In this document: one piece after another, positions 51,851 to 61,429 of the stretch
Position numbering within the stretch: the stretch's first letter is position 1
Layout: each line of letters begins with the position of its first letter
Origin: Collinsella sp.
GTDB taxonomy: Bacteria > Actinomycetota > Coriobacteriia > Coriobacteriales > Coriobacteriaceae
Assembly (NCBI GenBank): GCA_019414565.1
Contig: DXLU01000031.1
Coordinates: forward strand, 124,001 to 188,000
Direction: 5' to 3'
Length of the DNA stretch: 64,000 nt
Program-made: the position numbers and the translations under genes
Notes under the pieces: generated by a model
Databases searched by the model: none
Told to the model about the DNA's origin: nothing
The model's input: only the letters and a program-made list of their open reading frames with translations

Positions 51851-53314
51851 CTACTCCATCATGTCGAGGACGGAGGGGCGCAGCTCGCTCTCGGCGGCCT
51901 CGGGATCGGTCTCGCGCAGGCGGTTGATATAGCGGTTGTACCACATCACGGCAAGGCCCAGGAAGACAACCACACCGCCAACGTTGTAGACCAGCGTCAG
52001 CCACAGCGGCTGATCGAGCGGGATGGTGCCGCAGACAAGCACAAAGCAGAAGACCACAAGCAGGAATGCGGCAACGACCAGACCAAAGCTGCGCGAGCCC
52101 ATGCGGAAGTCACGGGGAGCGGCGTCGAAGTTCTTGCGCAGCATAAAGTAGGCAAGCAGGATCAGCAGCGGCGGGAGCAGAGCAGTGGCAGCCGTCATGT
52201 TGGTGACGATCATGAGCAGGTCGTCGAGGTTACCAGATCCCAAGGCCGGGATGATCAGGATGGGGACGACGATGGCGAACTGCAGCCAAGCGGCGCGGGC
52301 GGGAATGCCGTGCTCGTTGAGCTCGACGATCTTGCTACCAAAGACGCCCTTGGGGATCTCGGTGAAGAAGACCTTGATGGGAGCAGAGGTCCACATCATG
52401 AGGGAGCCCAGCGTGGCAGCGAGAAGGATCAGGCCAATGACGCGCGTGGACACTTCCATGGGAATGCCAAAGTGGGCAAAGACAGCGCCGAATACGTCGA
52501 AGATACCGGTGGAGATGGCAACGCCGCCCTCGGGAATGAACAGGTTGACCAGCAGCGAAGCGCCTGCGTACAGAAGGCCGATGGTCAGGCCGGCGATAAC
52601 GACGGTGCGCACGAAGGCCTTGACGCCGCCCTTAAGGTCGTTAAGGAACACGCCGACAGACTCAGCGCCGCCAACGCCCTGGATGATCCAGGCAAGCGTA
52701 CCGAAGAAGCCCCACATAGTTGCGAAGTTGCTCATGTCGGGAGCCATGTTAGCGGGGGTAGGAGCCGTAGCGAACTCGACGCCGCCAAAGGCAGCAGCCA
52801 GGGACAGCAAGATGAACACGGCAGTCAGGCCGAGAGCCGCGGTCGAGCCGAAGGAGGAAATGGAGCCGATCCACTTAGCGCCCTTGGTCGAAACCCACGT
52901 GGCGATAGCAAAGACGACGATCTCGATAATGGTGATCCACAGCTGCGAAAGCTCTGCATTGGCACCAAAGAACACGTAGCTCGCGTAGATGATGACGTTG
53001 GGCAGGACGGACGCAAAGTAGAACAGGTTAACGAACCAGTAGCTAAATGCCGTCAGGAACGCCCAGCGACCACCCATCGAGGTCTTAACCCATGCGTACA
53101 CGCCAGACTCGGAGTCCCTGTTGAGGCCGACGAACTCAGCGGTAACCAGGGTATAGGGGACAAAGTACAAAAGCGTGGCGAAGAAGAACGACGGCGCAGC
53201 TGCCAAGCCGATGGCCGCGTTGTTGTTGATGATGTTCTTGATACCGAACACGGCGGCGACCGTCATGCCCAGCAGAGCGAACGAACCGATCGTTCCTCGT
53301 TTTTCAGAGCTCAT
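51851..53314 (-). CDS. APC family amino acid permease
   Basis: A 487-residue amino acid/polyamine/organocation transporter with about twelve membrane helices. It resembles the glutamate/GABA antiporter branch (start of helix 1: GSFALLGMTVAAVFGIKNII; helix 3 loop LNRDSESGVYAWVKTSMGG; helix 6 WGFFGTLAWIIQGVGGAESV). Substrate is not certain. The ATG at 53314 has GGGAGGG five bases upstream, better than the ATG at 53326. The C-terminal tail is acidic. It is a single-gene unit with its own terminator. Confidence 0.9.
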   Translation of the reverse strand: MSSEKRGTIGSFALLGMTVAAVFGIKNIINNNAAIGLAAAPSFFFATLLYFVPYTLVTAEFVGLNRDSESGVYAWVKTSMGGRWAFLTAFSYWFVNLFYFASVLPNVIIYASYVFFGANAELSQLWITIIEIVVFAIATWVSTKGAKWIGSISSFGSTAALGLTAVFILLSLAAAFGGVEFATAPTPANMAPDMSNFATMWGFFGTLAWIIQGVGGAESVGVFLNDLKGGVKAFVRTVVIAGLTIGLLYAGASLLVNLFIPEGGVAISTGIFDVFGAVFAHFGIPMEVSTRVIGLILLAATLGSLMMWTSAPIKVFFTEIPKGVFGSKIVELNEHGIPARAAWLQFAIVVPILIIPALGSGNLDDLLMIVTNMTAATALLPPLLILLAYFMLRKNFDAAPRDFRMGSRSFGLVVAAFLLVVFCFVLVCGTIPLDQPLWLTLVYNVGGVVVFLGLAVMWYNRYINRLRETDPEAAESELRPSVLDMME

Positions 53315-53467
53315 AAGCCCTCCCAATCATCCGTTATATCTCATCTAAAACCGTCCGGACTGCAAGCGCAATCGTGGACGGCGCACCTGCTAAGGGGAAT
53401 GGGGAAAAGGGAGTCAACAAAGCCATCCCCCTTAACGGCGCGAAGCAAACGTCCAAACGGACGAATA

Positions 53468-53923
53468 CTACTTGTTGGGGAAGGAATAACCTTCAACCGT
53501 CACGTGCAGTACCACGACGCGGGGATCCGTGGCATCGGCCACGACACGGTAGGCCTCGTCGATCTCGACGACGGCAACGCCGCCGGCGGGAATCGTCACG
53601 GTCTCCCCCGTACCCTCAAAGCGCTCGCGATCGTCGATATCGCTGTAGGCGCGCGTGCAGGTAAGATCCGTCTTGGAAGCCACCTCGACGGTCAGGTCGC
53701 CGTCGAGCGGGGCGAGCACGGCATGGTAGCGACGGTGACCGACCAGATCGGCGGTAGCTGCCTCGTGGGCGTTCACCCACCAGTACACCAACGAGTCGCC
53801 GATGGAGTACGCCACGTCGTGCTGCAGGTCGGCAACACCATCGAGCGCCTGGCCGGTGCGCATCCACTTCTTGACAGACTTCATCTGAGCGTCGAAATCG
53901 GCGCGCGAGTTAAAGACATGCAT
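53468..53923 (-). CDS. ebgC: YhcH/EbgC family beta-galactosidase accessory subunit
   Basis: A 151-residue cupin-like protein of the DUF386/YhcH family (KWMRTGQALDGVADLQHDVA, GHRRYHAVLAPLDGDLTVEV, DDRERFEGTGETVTIPAGG). EbgC is required for full activity of EbgA beta-galactosidase; other family members act as sugar anomerases. The ATG lies 3 bp after the ebgA stop, with its GGAGG inside ebgA, so it is coupled to it. Confidence 0.92.
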   Translation of the reverse strand: MHVFNSRADFDAQMKSVKKWMRTGQALDGVADLQHDVAYSIGDSLVYWWVNAHEAATADLVGHRRYHAVLAPLDGDLTVEVASKTDLTCTRAYSDIDDRERFEGTGETVTIPAGGVAVVEIDEAYRVVADATDPRVVVLHVTVEGYSFPNK

Positions 53924-53926
53924 GAC

Positions 53927-56900
53927 TTATGCCTCCTTAATGGGTGCCAGCGCCTGAGCCAGATCGGCAGACGTCAGCGGTCGCAGAGACACCTCAAAGC
54001 TGAAGCTCTCAAAACGGGTGCGGTAGGAATCGAGTACCTCGGAACCCCAAGAGTTCGAGCCAAGGCCGAGCAGCTGGTCGTTGATGTTGACCGTGACCGT
54101 ATCGCCCTTGACAAGGTCGTAGACGTGCTTGGCGTTATCGATTGCCTCGCAGCTATAGGGCCATGCCGAGAACGAGAACGGGTTGGAGGCGGCATCAGCC
54201 GGACGAGTCACCAACACGCCGTCACCGTGACTGGAGCGCAGGGCAACCCAGCGGGTACCCTCACGGTTGGCGCAGTCCTGAGGCATAACGTAGGGCGTGA
54301 ACATGTCGTCGACCGTAGTGCGGTAATGACCGACCGGGTTGGCGCGCAGCGAGTCCGGATAGTTCTCGCCCGGGCCGTGGCCATACCACTCGACGGCACG
54401 ATTGCAACCGGGGACCTCGAAGGAGATGCCGATGCGCGGGATGATATCCGAGTAATCGCCGTAGGGCTCGCCGGAAACCTTGAGGTCGACGCGACCGCTC
54501 GGAAGCACGGTGTAGACGAGCTCGACGCGCATGCCGAACGCGCGGACGGGAGGAGCGATACGCTGGCTCACGGTAACGACGACCGCATTGCCGTCCTGCT
54601 TCCAAGAAACCTTGCGGGTAGACGTCTGCATCACATCGATGAAGTTGTCTTTCCACAGGGAGTCATACTCCTGAGCGTGGTTGTCGACGAGCGGATGCCA
54701 AAAACCAACCTGGGGACCAGAGGCCATTACGTCGCGGCCGGATGCCTTCCACTCGCTCACGGTACCGTTGACTTTGCTGAAGGTCAGCTCGCCGTTGAGG
54801 GAGTGAATGCGGATCTCCTGCTCGGTCTCCTCGACCGTAAGCTCAGGACGAGCGGGGGCGGCGATGGCCGGCGCCGGATGGTTTGCGATGGCAAACTGGC
54901 TTGCGCCCAGCTGGAACATCGGCTCGCACCAGGCGTGAGCCGCCATGGTGTAGGCGCACACGGTCAGCAGGGTCTCGCCTACCGCGGCCTCGCGAATCAC
55001 CAGTGGCAGCTGGACGGATTCGCCGGGAGCCACCGCGCCGGGCATAAGCGTCTTGCGGCACACTACATCGCCGTCTACCAGGGTCTCCGCCGACAGGCAG
55101 ACATCCTCGAGGGTAGTAAACCAGCGCTTGTTCGTGACGGTCAGCTCGCCCGCCTCGGTGTCATAAGCCATGCGAACCGGGCAGATGACCTGGCCATACT
55201 CAGTGAGGCCCGGGCTCGGCTGCTGCCAAGGGAACACCATGCCATCGATGCAGAAGTTGCTGTTGTTGGGGTAATCGCCGTTGTCGCCACCATACATATC
55301 GTAAGCAACGCCGTCCTCGGTCACAGCAGCCAAACCGTGGTCGCACCATTCCCAGATAAACTGGCCTTGGATGCAATCCCAGCGATCGAAGACCTCCTGG
55401 TACTCGGACAGGCCTCCGGGGCCATTGCCCATGGAGTGGCCGTACTCGCAGTTGATGCGCGGCTTGGGGAACGGATGCTCACCAAAGTCGTTCATCTGCG
55501 ACACACGGGAGTACATCGTGGAAATGACGTCGACGGTATCGGCGTTGCGGTCCTCCTCGTAATGGACCGGACGATCATCGAGCTCGTGAGCCTTGGCGTA
55601 CATCGCGCGGATGTTGCAGCCATAGCCGCTCTCGTTGCCCATCGACCACATAATGATGCAGGCGTGGTTGCGCTCCTGCATCACCAGGCGCTCAATGCGG
55701 TCGACGTAGGCCGGCTCCCATGCCGGGTCGTCGGTGACCAGGGCGATATTGCCGATATTCTCGAAGCCGTGACTCTCCATATCGGTCTCGGCGACCAGCA
55801 TGATGCCATACTCATCGCACAGCTCGTAGAAGCGCGGGTCATTGGCATAGTGAGAGGTGCGCACCGCGTTGATGTTGTGTCGCTTCATGAGCTCCAGGTC
55901 ACGGCGCATGCGATCGAGGCCCACGGCGCGGCCCTTGTGATCGTCGTGATCGTGGCGGTTGACGCCATGCATCTTAAAGTAGGTGCCGTTGAGGTAGATA
56001 TGATTGCCCTCGACCGTCACCTCGGCAAGGCCCTGGCGATGCGGAACGTACTCGCTGACCTCGTCACCGTCGTAGACCTCAAACGTAAGGTCATAGAGGA
56101 AGGGGTCCTCGGGGTTCCAGAAGTGGGCATCGGCAACGCTGCACTCGGCATGGCCGTCGACGCACTCGCCCGTAGCGACCACGTTCTCGCCATCGCTGAG
56201 CGTAAACACGACGCGGGTAGCGCCCTCGGCCACCGTATCGAGCGTGATCAGAGCGGCATCGCCCTCGCGGTGCGTGCGGAACCTAAAGTCGACCAGGTGC
56301 GCGGCGGGACGCTGCATAAGGTACACATCGCGGAAGATGCCCGAAGCCCACCACATGTCCTGATCCTCGATATAGCTGCCATCGCTGTACTGCAGGACCT
56401 TGACCGCAAACAGGTTGTCGCCCTCGACGAGCGCGTCGGTCACGTCGAACTCGGCGGACAGACGCGAGCCCTTGGTCATGCCGATAAACTGGCCGTTGAC
56501 GTACAGCTCGCCATAGCTCTCGATGCCGTCGAAGCGAATGATCTCGCGGGCGCCGGCAGGAACGGCGGGAAGGTTGACGATGCGCTGGTAGACGCCCGTG
56601 GGGTCGTCGGAGGGAACGAACGGCTGATCCACCGGAAACGGGAAACCCTCGTCGGTATAGGCAAGGTTGCCATAGCCGTCTACCTGCCACAGGTGCGGAA
56701 CCTCCACGTGATCCCACTCGGACTTGTACGTGGAGAGCTCCTCGTTGGAGACGGCAGCAGGCCCCTCAAAGAGGCGGAACTGCCACGAGCCAGACAGCTG
56801 AACAAACCCGCGCGACAGCTCGCGGCTGTACGTAGCAGCGAGATCGGCGGTCTCATAACCCATAAAGTACGCATGGGGTGCCAGGCGGTTCCTGTGGGTG

Positions 56901-56935
56901 AGCGCTTGGTTTTCCCAATCGTTAATGGCGTCCAT
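53927..56935 (-). CDS. ebgA: Beta-galactosidase (GH2, EbgA/LacZ type)
   Basis: A 1,002-residue glycoside hydrolase family 2 enzyme. The N-terminal sugar-binding domain (SGSWQFRLFEGP, VEVPHLWQVDGYGNLAYT) and two Ig-like domains precede the TIM barrel with the acid/base Glu435 in WSMGNESGYG and the nucleophile Glu529 in FIWEWCDHGL. The C-terminal Bgal small-chain domain carries WYGHGPGENYPDS. There is no signal peptide, so it hydrolyses imported lactose or galactosides in the cytosol. The ATG at 56935 has AAGGAG upstream. It is paired with ebgC and preceded by three identical LacI-type operators shared with the divergent regulator. Confidence 0.96.
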   Translation of the reverse strand: MDAINDWENQALTHRNRLAPHAYFMGYETADLAATYSRELSRGFVQLSGSWQFRLFEGPAAVSNEELSTYKSEWDHVEVPHLWQVDGYGNLAYTDEGFPFPVDQPFVPSDDPTGVYQRIVNLPAVPAGAREIIRFDGIESYGELYVNGQFIGMTKGSRLSAEFDVTDALVEGDNLFAVKVLQYSDGSYIEDQDMWWASGIFRDVYLMQRPAAHLVDFRFRTHREGDAALITLDTVAEGATRVVFTLSDGENVVATGECVDGHAECSVADAHFWNPEDPFLYDLTFEVYDGDEVSEYVPHRQGLAEVTVEGNHIYLNGTYFKMHGVNRHDHDDHKGRAVGLDRMRRDLELMKRHNINAVRTSHYANDPRFYELCDEYGIMLVAETDMESHGFENIGNIALVTDDPAWEPAYVDRIERLVMQERNHACIIMWSMGNESGYGCNIRAMYAKAHELDDRPVHYEEDRNADTVDVISTMYSRVSQMNDFGEHPFPKPRINCEYGHSMGNGPGGLSEYQEVFDRWDCIQGQFIWEWCDHGLAAVTEDGVAYDMYGGDNGDYPNNSNFCIDGMVFPWQQPSPGLTEYGQVICPVRMAYDTEAGELTVTNKRWFTTLEDVCLSAETLVDGDVVCRKTLMPGAVAPGESVQLPLVIREAAVGETLLTVCAYTMAAHAWCEPMFQLGASQFAIANHPAPAIAAPARPELTVEETEQEIRIHSLNGELTFSKVNGTVSEWKASGRDVMASGPQVGFWHPLVDNHAQEYDSLWKDNFIDVMQTSTRKVSWKQDGNAVVVTVSQRIAPPVRAFGMRVELVYTVLPSGRVDLKVSGEPYGDYSDIIPRIGISFEVPGCNRAVEWYGHGPGENYPDSLRANPVGHYRTTVDDMFTPYVMPQDCANREGTRWVALRSSHGDGVLVTRPADAASNPFSFSAWPYSCEAIDNAKHVYDLVKGDTVTVNINDQLLGLGSNSWGSEVLDSYRTRFESFSFEVSLRPLTSADLAQALAPIKEA

Positions 56936-56970
56936 GGTGATGCTCCTTCGTCATCGTAGTGATTCTTGTG

Positions 56971-57067
56971 CAACCGGTTGTCCTTATCTTACGGGCGATG
57001 CAAAAAACTGTGCAACCGGTTGTCCGCTGAACGGTCGATTTGGCCGGATTAACGGTGCAACCGGTTG
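56971..57067. promoter_or_regulatory. Three LacI-type operators
   Basis: The perfect palindrome CAACCGGTTG occurs at 56971-56980, 57013-57022 and 57058-57067, each preceded by GTG and followed by T. Spacing is 42 and 45 bp, close to four helical turns, so looping or side-by-side binding is plausible. They lie between ebgA and the divergent lacI-type gene and are the probable sites of that repressor. Confidence 0.85.
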
Positions 57068-57311
57068 TACAACCGCAACACTTATGTCACCCTGAATATC
57101 GAAACTCAACGCAAAACATCGTTCTTAAGCTCGTAGGCAACCGCCACGCCCGCTGATATCTCACCCACACGAGACGTATTCGATTGCGGCTTGGTTGCAA
57201 AACGACACCTGTCACCGGATATCATGAACGCTGTTCAGGTGCACTATAGTAAGCTGTATCCGCACCAGCCCGTATCAGTGACAACATCGACCGCATTTTC
57301 CAGGAGACGCC

Positions 57312-58328
57312 ATGACCCAGCCAGTTCGCACCGCACCTACGCTTGCCGAGGTTGCCGCAGCTGCCGGCGTGTCGCGCTCCACGGCATCGCGCGCCCTCAA
57401 CGATTCGCCCCGCATTAGCGAGGAAACCAAAAAGCGCGTCCGTGCGGCGGCCAAGAAAGTCAATTTTGTCCCCAACGCTCGCGGCCGAGCGCTCGCTGTC
57501 GGGCGCACGGAAATCATCGCCGTGCTCGTGACCGAGCCCCTGAGTGAGCTCTTCAGCGACCCCACCTATAGCGAATTTTTGAGCGGCATTACCGAGGAAC
57601 TGTCGGAGTCGTCCTATCTGCCCGTTATCTTGCAGGCGTCTTCTACGCATGAGCGCAACCGCGCACGCGAGCACTTTGAGCGCCGCTCGTTCGACGCCGT
57701 GATCGACGTCTCCCCTTACAAGGGCAGCGAGCTGCTCGAGGTGCTGCGCGAGCTGGGCGTACCCACCGTGTTGTGCGGCCAGCTCGAGGGCCACCCCTAT
57801 CGCGATGTGTTCTCGACAGTCTACTCTGACGACGAAGAGGGTGGACGCTTTGCGGCACTCGCTATGAAAGATCGCGGGCGCAAAGATATCGTCGCCGTGT
57901 TGGGACCGCAAGACAACCCCGCTGTTGTCGACCGCCTGCGCGGCTACCGCACCGTCCTGGGCGAAGACCTCCCAGGCGCAAACGTTATCTATACCGGCTG
58001 GAACAGCGGAGACGGCTATCAGGCCATGCACCAGATCCTCGCGCGCGAGATTGCTTTCGATGGCGTGCTCTGCGGATCGGACCGTATCGCGGCTGGCGTC
58101 ATCACCGCACTCAACGAGGCAGGCCTATCCGTTCCGGCGGACGTTTCTGTCGTCGGCTTCGACGATCACGAGATTGCGGCGCGCTGCGTCCCCGCACTCA
58201 CGACCGTCCGCCAGCCCCTGCGCGAAGAAGGCCACATGGCCGCCAACATTGCGCTCGACATGATCAAGGGCGCCGAGCCCACCACCTCCGTGATGCACAT
58301 GCAGCTCGTTCAGAGAGACTCGCTGTAG
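57312..58328 (+). CDS. LacI family repressor of the beta-galactosidase operon
   Basis: A 338-residue regulator. The helix-turn-helix TLAEVAAAAGVSRSTASRAL and hinge NARGRALAVGRT are followed by a sugar-sensing domain (IIAVLVTEPLSELFSDPTYS, AVIDVSPYKGSE, DVSVVGFDDHEIAARCVPAL). The ATG at 57312 has AGGAG six bases upstream. It is divergent from ebgA across three CAACCGGTTG operators, which is strong context for it repressing ebgAC (and itself) until a galactoside is present. Confidence 0.93.
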   Translation: MTQPVRTAPTLAEVAAAAGVSRSTASRALNDSPRISEETKKRVRAAAKKVNFVPNARGRALAVGRTEIIAVLVTEPLSELFSDPTYSEFLSGITEELSESSYLPVILQASSTHERNRAREHFERRSFDAVIDVSPYKGSELLEVLRELGVPTVLCGQLEGHPYRDVFSTVYSDDEEGGRFAALAMKDRGRKDIVAVLGPQDNPAVVDRLRGYRTVLGEDLPGANVIYTGWNSGDGYQAMHQILAREIAFDGVLCGSDRIAAGVITALNEAGLSVPADVSVVGFDDHEIAARCVPALTTVRQPLREEGHMAANIALDMIKGAEPTTSVMHMQLVQRDSL

Positions 58329-58560
58329 GAAACTGGGCCGGGCTTTTCGCCAGACAGTTGTTGCGGAAAGCCTGCCCCGTTTTGAGCGCTCATTCTGGGG
58401 CACAGTTTCCGTTAGACCGCTCAAGCGGAAACTGTGTCCCATTATTTTGCCGAATTCTGGGTCGCGCTTTCCCAGAGGACCCCCTTTGGGAAAGCTCATC
58501 CCATTCCGGACGCAGATTCCGGGACGCACTTTCCGCGACGCCCGGTCATCCCATGCCCCC
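58329..58560. repeat. Tandem array of related imperfect hairpins
   Basis: Four consecutive units fold back on themselves: GGCTTTTCGC/GCGGAAAGCC (about 58351-58376), TGGGGCACAGTTTCCG/CGGAAACTGTGTCCCA (58396-58441), GCTTTCCCA/TGGGAAAGC (58467-58496) and a weaker CGGGACGCACTTTCCGCG unit. Each has a GGAAA-type arm and a CCC flank, so the units look like diverged copies. No gene is visible. Confidence 0.6.
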
Positions 58561-58574
58561 ACAATCTCGGCGTA

Positions 58575-58610
58575 TAAAAAACGAGGAAAGGCACGTGTCC
58601 TTCCCTCGTT
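58575..58610 (-). terminator. aspS terminator
   Basis: AACGAGGAAAGG/CCTTCCCTCGTT arms at 58580-58610 pair with one mismatch around a small loop, followed on the minus strand by TTTTTTATA, 24 bp after the aspS stop. Confidence 0.85.
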
Positions 58611-58633
58611 ACGGGCAATATGTAGCCGCTTGC

Positions 58634-60421
58634 CTACATCAGGCGCAGGCTGACGTCCTTGAGCTGGGCGCCGCTAACGGCACTCGGGGCGCCCGACATG
58701 AGGTCGGAGCCGCTGGCCGTCTTGGGGAACGCCATGACGTCGCGGATGGAGTCGGAACCGGTGAGCAGCATGCACACGCGGTCCAGGCCCAGAGCGAAAC
58801 CGCCCATCGGGGGCGCACCAAACTTGAGCGCCTCCATGAGGAAGCCAAACTGAGACTCGGCGCGCTCCTCGGTAAAGCCCAGGAGCTTGAGCATGGACAT
58901 CTGCATCTCGGCGTTGTGGATACGCATACCGCCGCCACCGGCCTCAAAGCCGTCCATGACAAAGTCGTAGGTGCAAGAACCGGCTGCCAACGGGTCGGCC
59001 TCGATCTTGGCGATGTCGGTCTCGGTCGGCAGGGTGAAGGGCTGGTGCTCGGCAGCGTAAACCTTGCGATCCTCGTCCCAGTGGAACAGCGGGAAGTTGA
59101 CGACCCACAGGAAGTCGTGGCCCTCGCGCTTGATCTCGAGCGCGTTAGCCATGTGGGAACGCATGCCGCCCAGGATCTCGTCGGAGAGCAGGCGCGGGCC
59201 GGCGGCGAACATCACAAGGTCGCCGGGCTCGACGTCCATGCGCTCGCGCAGGGCGGCCATCTCCTCGTCCGAGAAGAACTTGACGATGGGGCTGTTGATG
59301 GAGCCGTCCTCGCGGAATGCGATCCAGGCCAGGCCCTTGGCGCCAAACGTGGAAGCCACGCCGGCAAGCTTATCGATCTTGGCGCGAGCCCAGGCCCCGG
59401 CGCCCTTGGCGTTGATGGCCTTGACGACAGAGCCCTCCTCGTTCGCGGCAGTCGCAAAGACCTTGAACTTGGAGTTGGCGAAGATGTCGGTCAGGTCGAC
59501 CAAGTGCATGCCATAGCGGGTATCGGGCTTGTCGGAGCCATAGGTGTCCATGGCCTCCCAGTAGTTCATGCGACGCAGCGGCGTGGGCATCTCGACACCC
59601 ATGCGGCCGAAGGCATCGGCAAGAACCTCTTCGAGCGCGCTCATAACGTCGTTCTGGTCCACGAAGGACATCTCGATATCGACCTGGGTGAACTCGGGCT
59701 GACGGTCGGCACGCAAGTCCTCGTCGCGGAAGCACTTGGCAACCTGATAGTAGCGCTCGACGCCACCGACCATAAGCAGCTGCTTCAGGAGCTGCGGGGA
59801 CTGCGGCAGGGCGTAGAAGTTGCCCGGCTGGATGCGGCTGGGGACGATGAAGTCGCGGGCGCCCTCGGGCGTGGACTTGAACAGGGAGGGCGTCTCGACC
59901 TCCATGAACTCACGGTTGTGCAGCGCCTCGCGAATGGCAAAGGTAAAGTCGGAGCGCAGCTTGAGGTTGGCCATCATCTCGGGACGACGGAGGTCCAGAT
60001 AGCGATAGCGCAGACGGGTGTCCTCGCTGGTCTCGATGCCGTCCTCGATCTGGAACGGCGGGGTGACGGACGTATTGAGCACCTCGGCGTGGTCGGTCAG
60101 GACCTCGATCTCGCCGGTGGCGAGCTTGGTGTTGGTGGTCTCCTCGCCACGGGCGCGCACGACGCCGTGAATCTTGATGGGCCACTCGGGACGCATGGTC
60201 TCGGCGATCTTAAAGGCGTCGCCGTCGGAGTGCTCGGGGTCGAAGGTAAGCTGCGTGATGCCCTCACGGTCGCGAAGGTCGCAGAAGATAAGGCCGCCGT
60301 GGTCGCGGCGACGGCTCACCCAACCGGTGAGGGTGACCTCTTCGCCCACGTTCTCGAAGCGAAGCTCGCCGCAGGTACGGGTGTGCATGGAATGCTCATC
60401 GATGGGACGGGTCTGGCTCAT
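58634..60421 (-). CDS. aspS: Aspartyl-tRNA synthetase
   Basis: A 595-residue class II synthetase of the bacterial type. The N-terminal anticodon-binding OB fold (VTLTGWVSRRRDHGGLIFCD), motif 2 (YYQVAKCFRDEDLRADRQPE), the bacterial GAD insertion (about 300-420), and motif 3 (GGFALGLDRVCMLL) are present. The ATG at 60421 has GGAGG upstream. Because GatCAB is encoded in the window, this enzyme could be non-discriminating and also make Asp-tRNA(Asn); sequence alone does not decide that. It is divergent from serB across 256 bp with no other gene. Confidence 0.97.
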   Translation of the reverse strand: MSQTRPIDEHSMHTRTCGELRFENVGEEVTLTGWVSRRRDHGGLIFCDLRDREGITQLTFDPEHSDGDAFKIAETMRPEWPIKIHGVVRARGEETTNTKLATGEIEVLTDHAEVLNTSVTPPFQIEDGIETSEDTRLRYRYLDLRRPEMMANLKLRSDFTFAIREALHNREFMEVETPSLFKSTPEGARDFIVPSRIQPGNFYALPQSPQLLKQLLMVGGVERYYQVAKCFRDEDLRADRQPEFTQVDIEMSFVDQNDVMSALEEVLADAFGRMGVEMPTPLRRMNYWEAMDTYGSDKPDTRYGMHLVDLTDIFANSKFKVFATAANEEGSVVKAINAKGAGAWARAKIDKLAGVASTFGAKGLAWIAFREDGSINSPIVKFFSDEEMAALRERMDVEPGDLVMFAAGPRLLSDEILGGMRSHMANALEIKREGHDFLWVVNFPLFHWDEDRKVYAAEHQPFTLPTETDIAKIEADPLAAGSCTYDFVMDGFEAGGGGMRIHNAEMQMSMLKLLGFTEERAESQFGFLMEALKFGAPPMGGFALGLDRVCMLLTGSDSIRDVMAFPKTASGSDLMSGAPSAVSGAQLKDVSLRLM

Positions 60422-60677
60422 ACCAGTGATCCTCCTTTATGGATCTGTGCCGCCCCGTGTCGTTCCGGGCGGCGTCGTACAGATTTGCCCAGCCTGCGTA
60501 AACCGCGCAGCCAGACATGGCGTTCTATCTTATCGCACTCGCGTCGATGTGCCGCGAAAAAGTGGCTCCTGCCCAAAGACTTGACGGAGACGAAACAATT
60601 GACGCGCCGTGACACCCGCCCGCGCTCGTCACGTGCGACAATATGCCCCAATAAAACAGCACTCGGAAAGGCCCGCC

Positions 60678-61313
60678 ATGACTGCACGCCTCATCCTTAT
60701 GGATATCGACTCCACGCTCATCAACCAGGAGGTCATCGACCTGTTGGGCGAAGAGGCCGGCGTGGGCGAGCAGGTGGCACAGATCACCGAACGCGCCATG
60801 CGCGGCGAGCTTGACTTTAAGCAGGCGCTCGAGGAGCGCGTGGGGCTGCTCGCCGGCCTGGACGAGAGCGTGTTCGAGCGCACCTTTGAGCGCGTGACAT
60901 TTACCCCCGGAGCGTTGGAGCTTGTGCGCTCGGCACACAGCAAGGGTTGGAAGGTCGGCGTCGTGAGTGGCGGCTTTCACGAAGTCGCCGATAAGATCGT
61001 GGCCGCCGCGGCCATCGACTTTTGCCTGGCCAATCGTCTGGAGGTCGTGGACGGCAAGCTCACCGGTAAGTTGGCTGCCGACATTGTGACCAAGGAGTCC
61101 AAGCTCATCCAGCTGCTGGACTGGGCAGTTGAGTGCGGCGTCGATATGGCCCACACCGTCGCGATCGGCGACGGTGCCAACGACATCCCCATGATTCAGG
61201 CCGCGGGCACGGGCATCGCGTTTTGTGCCAAGCCCAAGACGCGCGAGGCCGCCCCGTTTGCCATCGACGAGCGCAATCTGATGCTCGCCATGGACATCAT
61301 CCTGCGCGACTAG
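60678..61313 (+). CDS. serB: Phosphoserine phosphatase
   Basis: A 211-residue HAD phosphatase catalysing the last step of serine synthesis. Motif I is LILMDIDSTLINQEVID, motif II VGVVSGGFHEVADK, motif III Lys in TKESKL and motif IV AIGDGANDIPMIQAAGTG. The cap is the short helical bundle typical of SerB, without an ACT domain. The ATG at 60678 has GGAAAGG upstream. It is followed 117 bp later by larB on the same strand. Confidence 0.94.
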   Translation: MTARLILMDIDSTLINQEVIDLLGEEAGVGEQVAQITERAMRGELDFKQALEERVGLLAGLDESVFERTFERVTFTPGALELVRSAHSKGWKVGVVSGGFHEVADKIVAAAAIDFCLANRLEVVDGKLTGKLAADIVTKESKLIQLLDWAVECGVDMAHTVAIGDGANDIPMIQAAGTGIAFCAKPKTREAAPFAIDERNLMLAMDIILRD

Positions 61314-61429
61314 TCAGTTTGCCTCACAACTTCATCTAATCTGACATGTCAGATTTCCGAACAATTATGCTCTAATGTTCGGAAACAACCCTTCGCGTGC
61401 TAAACTTTTCTGCGTCGAAGGGAACTTAT

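Noticed and set aside
53315..53467. Small gene between the permease and ebgC
   Set aside because: Short open frames there lack ribosome sites and conserved features; likely leader and 3' end sequence only.
52310..56959. A 1,549-codon open frame on the plus strand across the permease and beta-galactosidase genes
   Set aside because: It is antisense to ebgA, ebgC and the permease, which have motifs and ribosome sites; high GC leaves the opposite frame free of stops.
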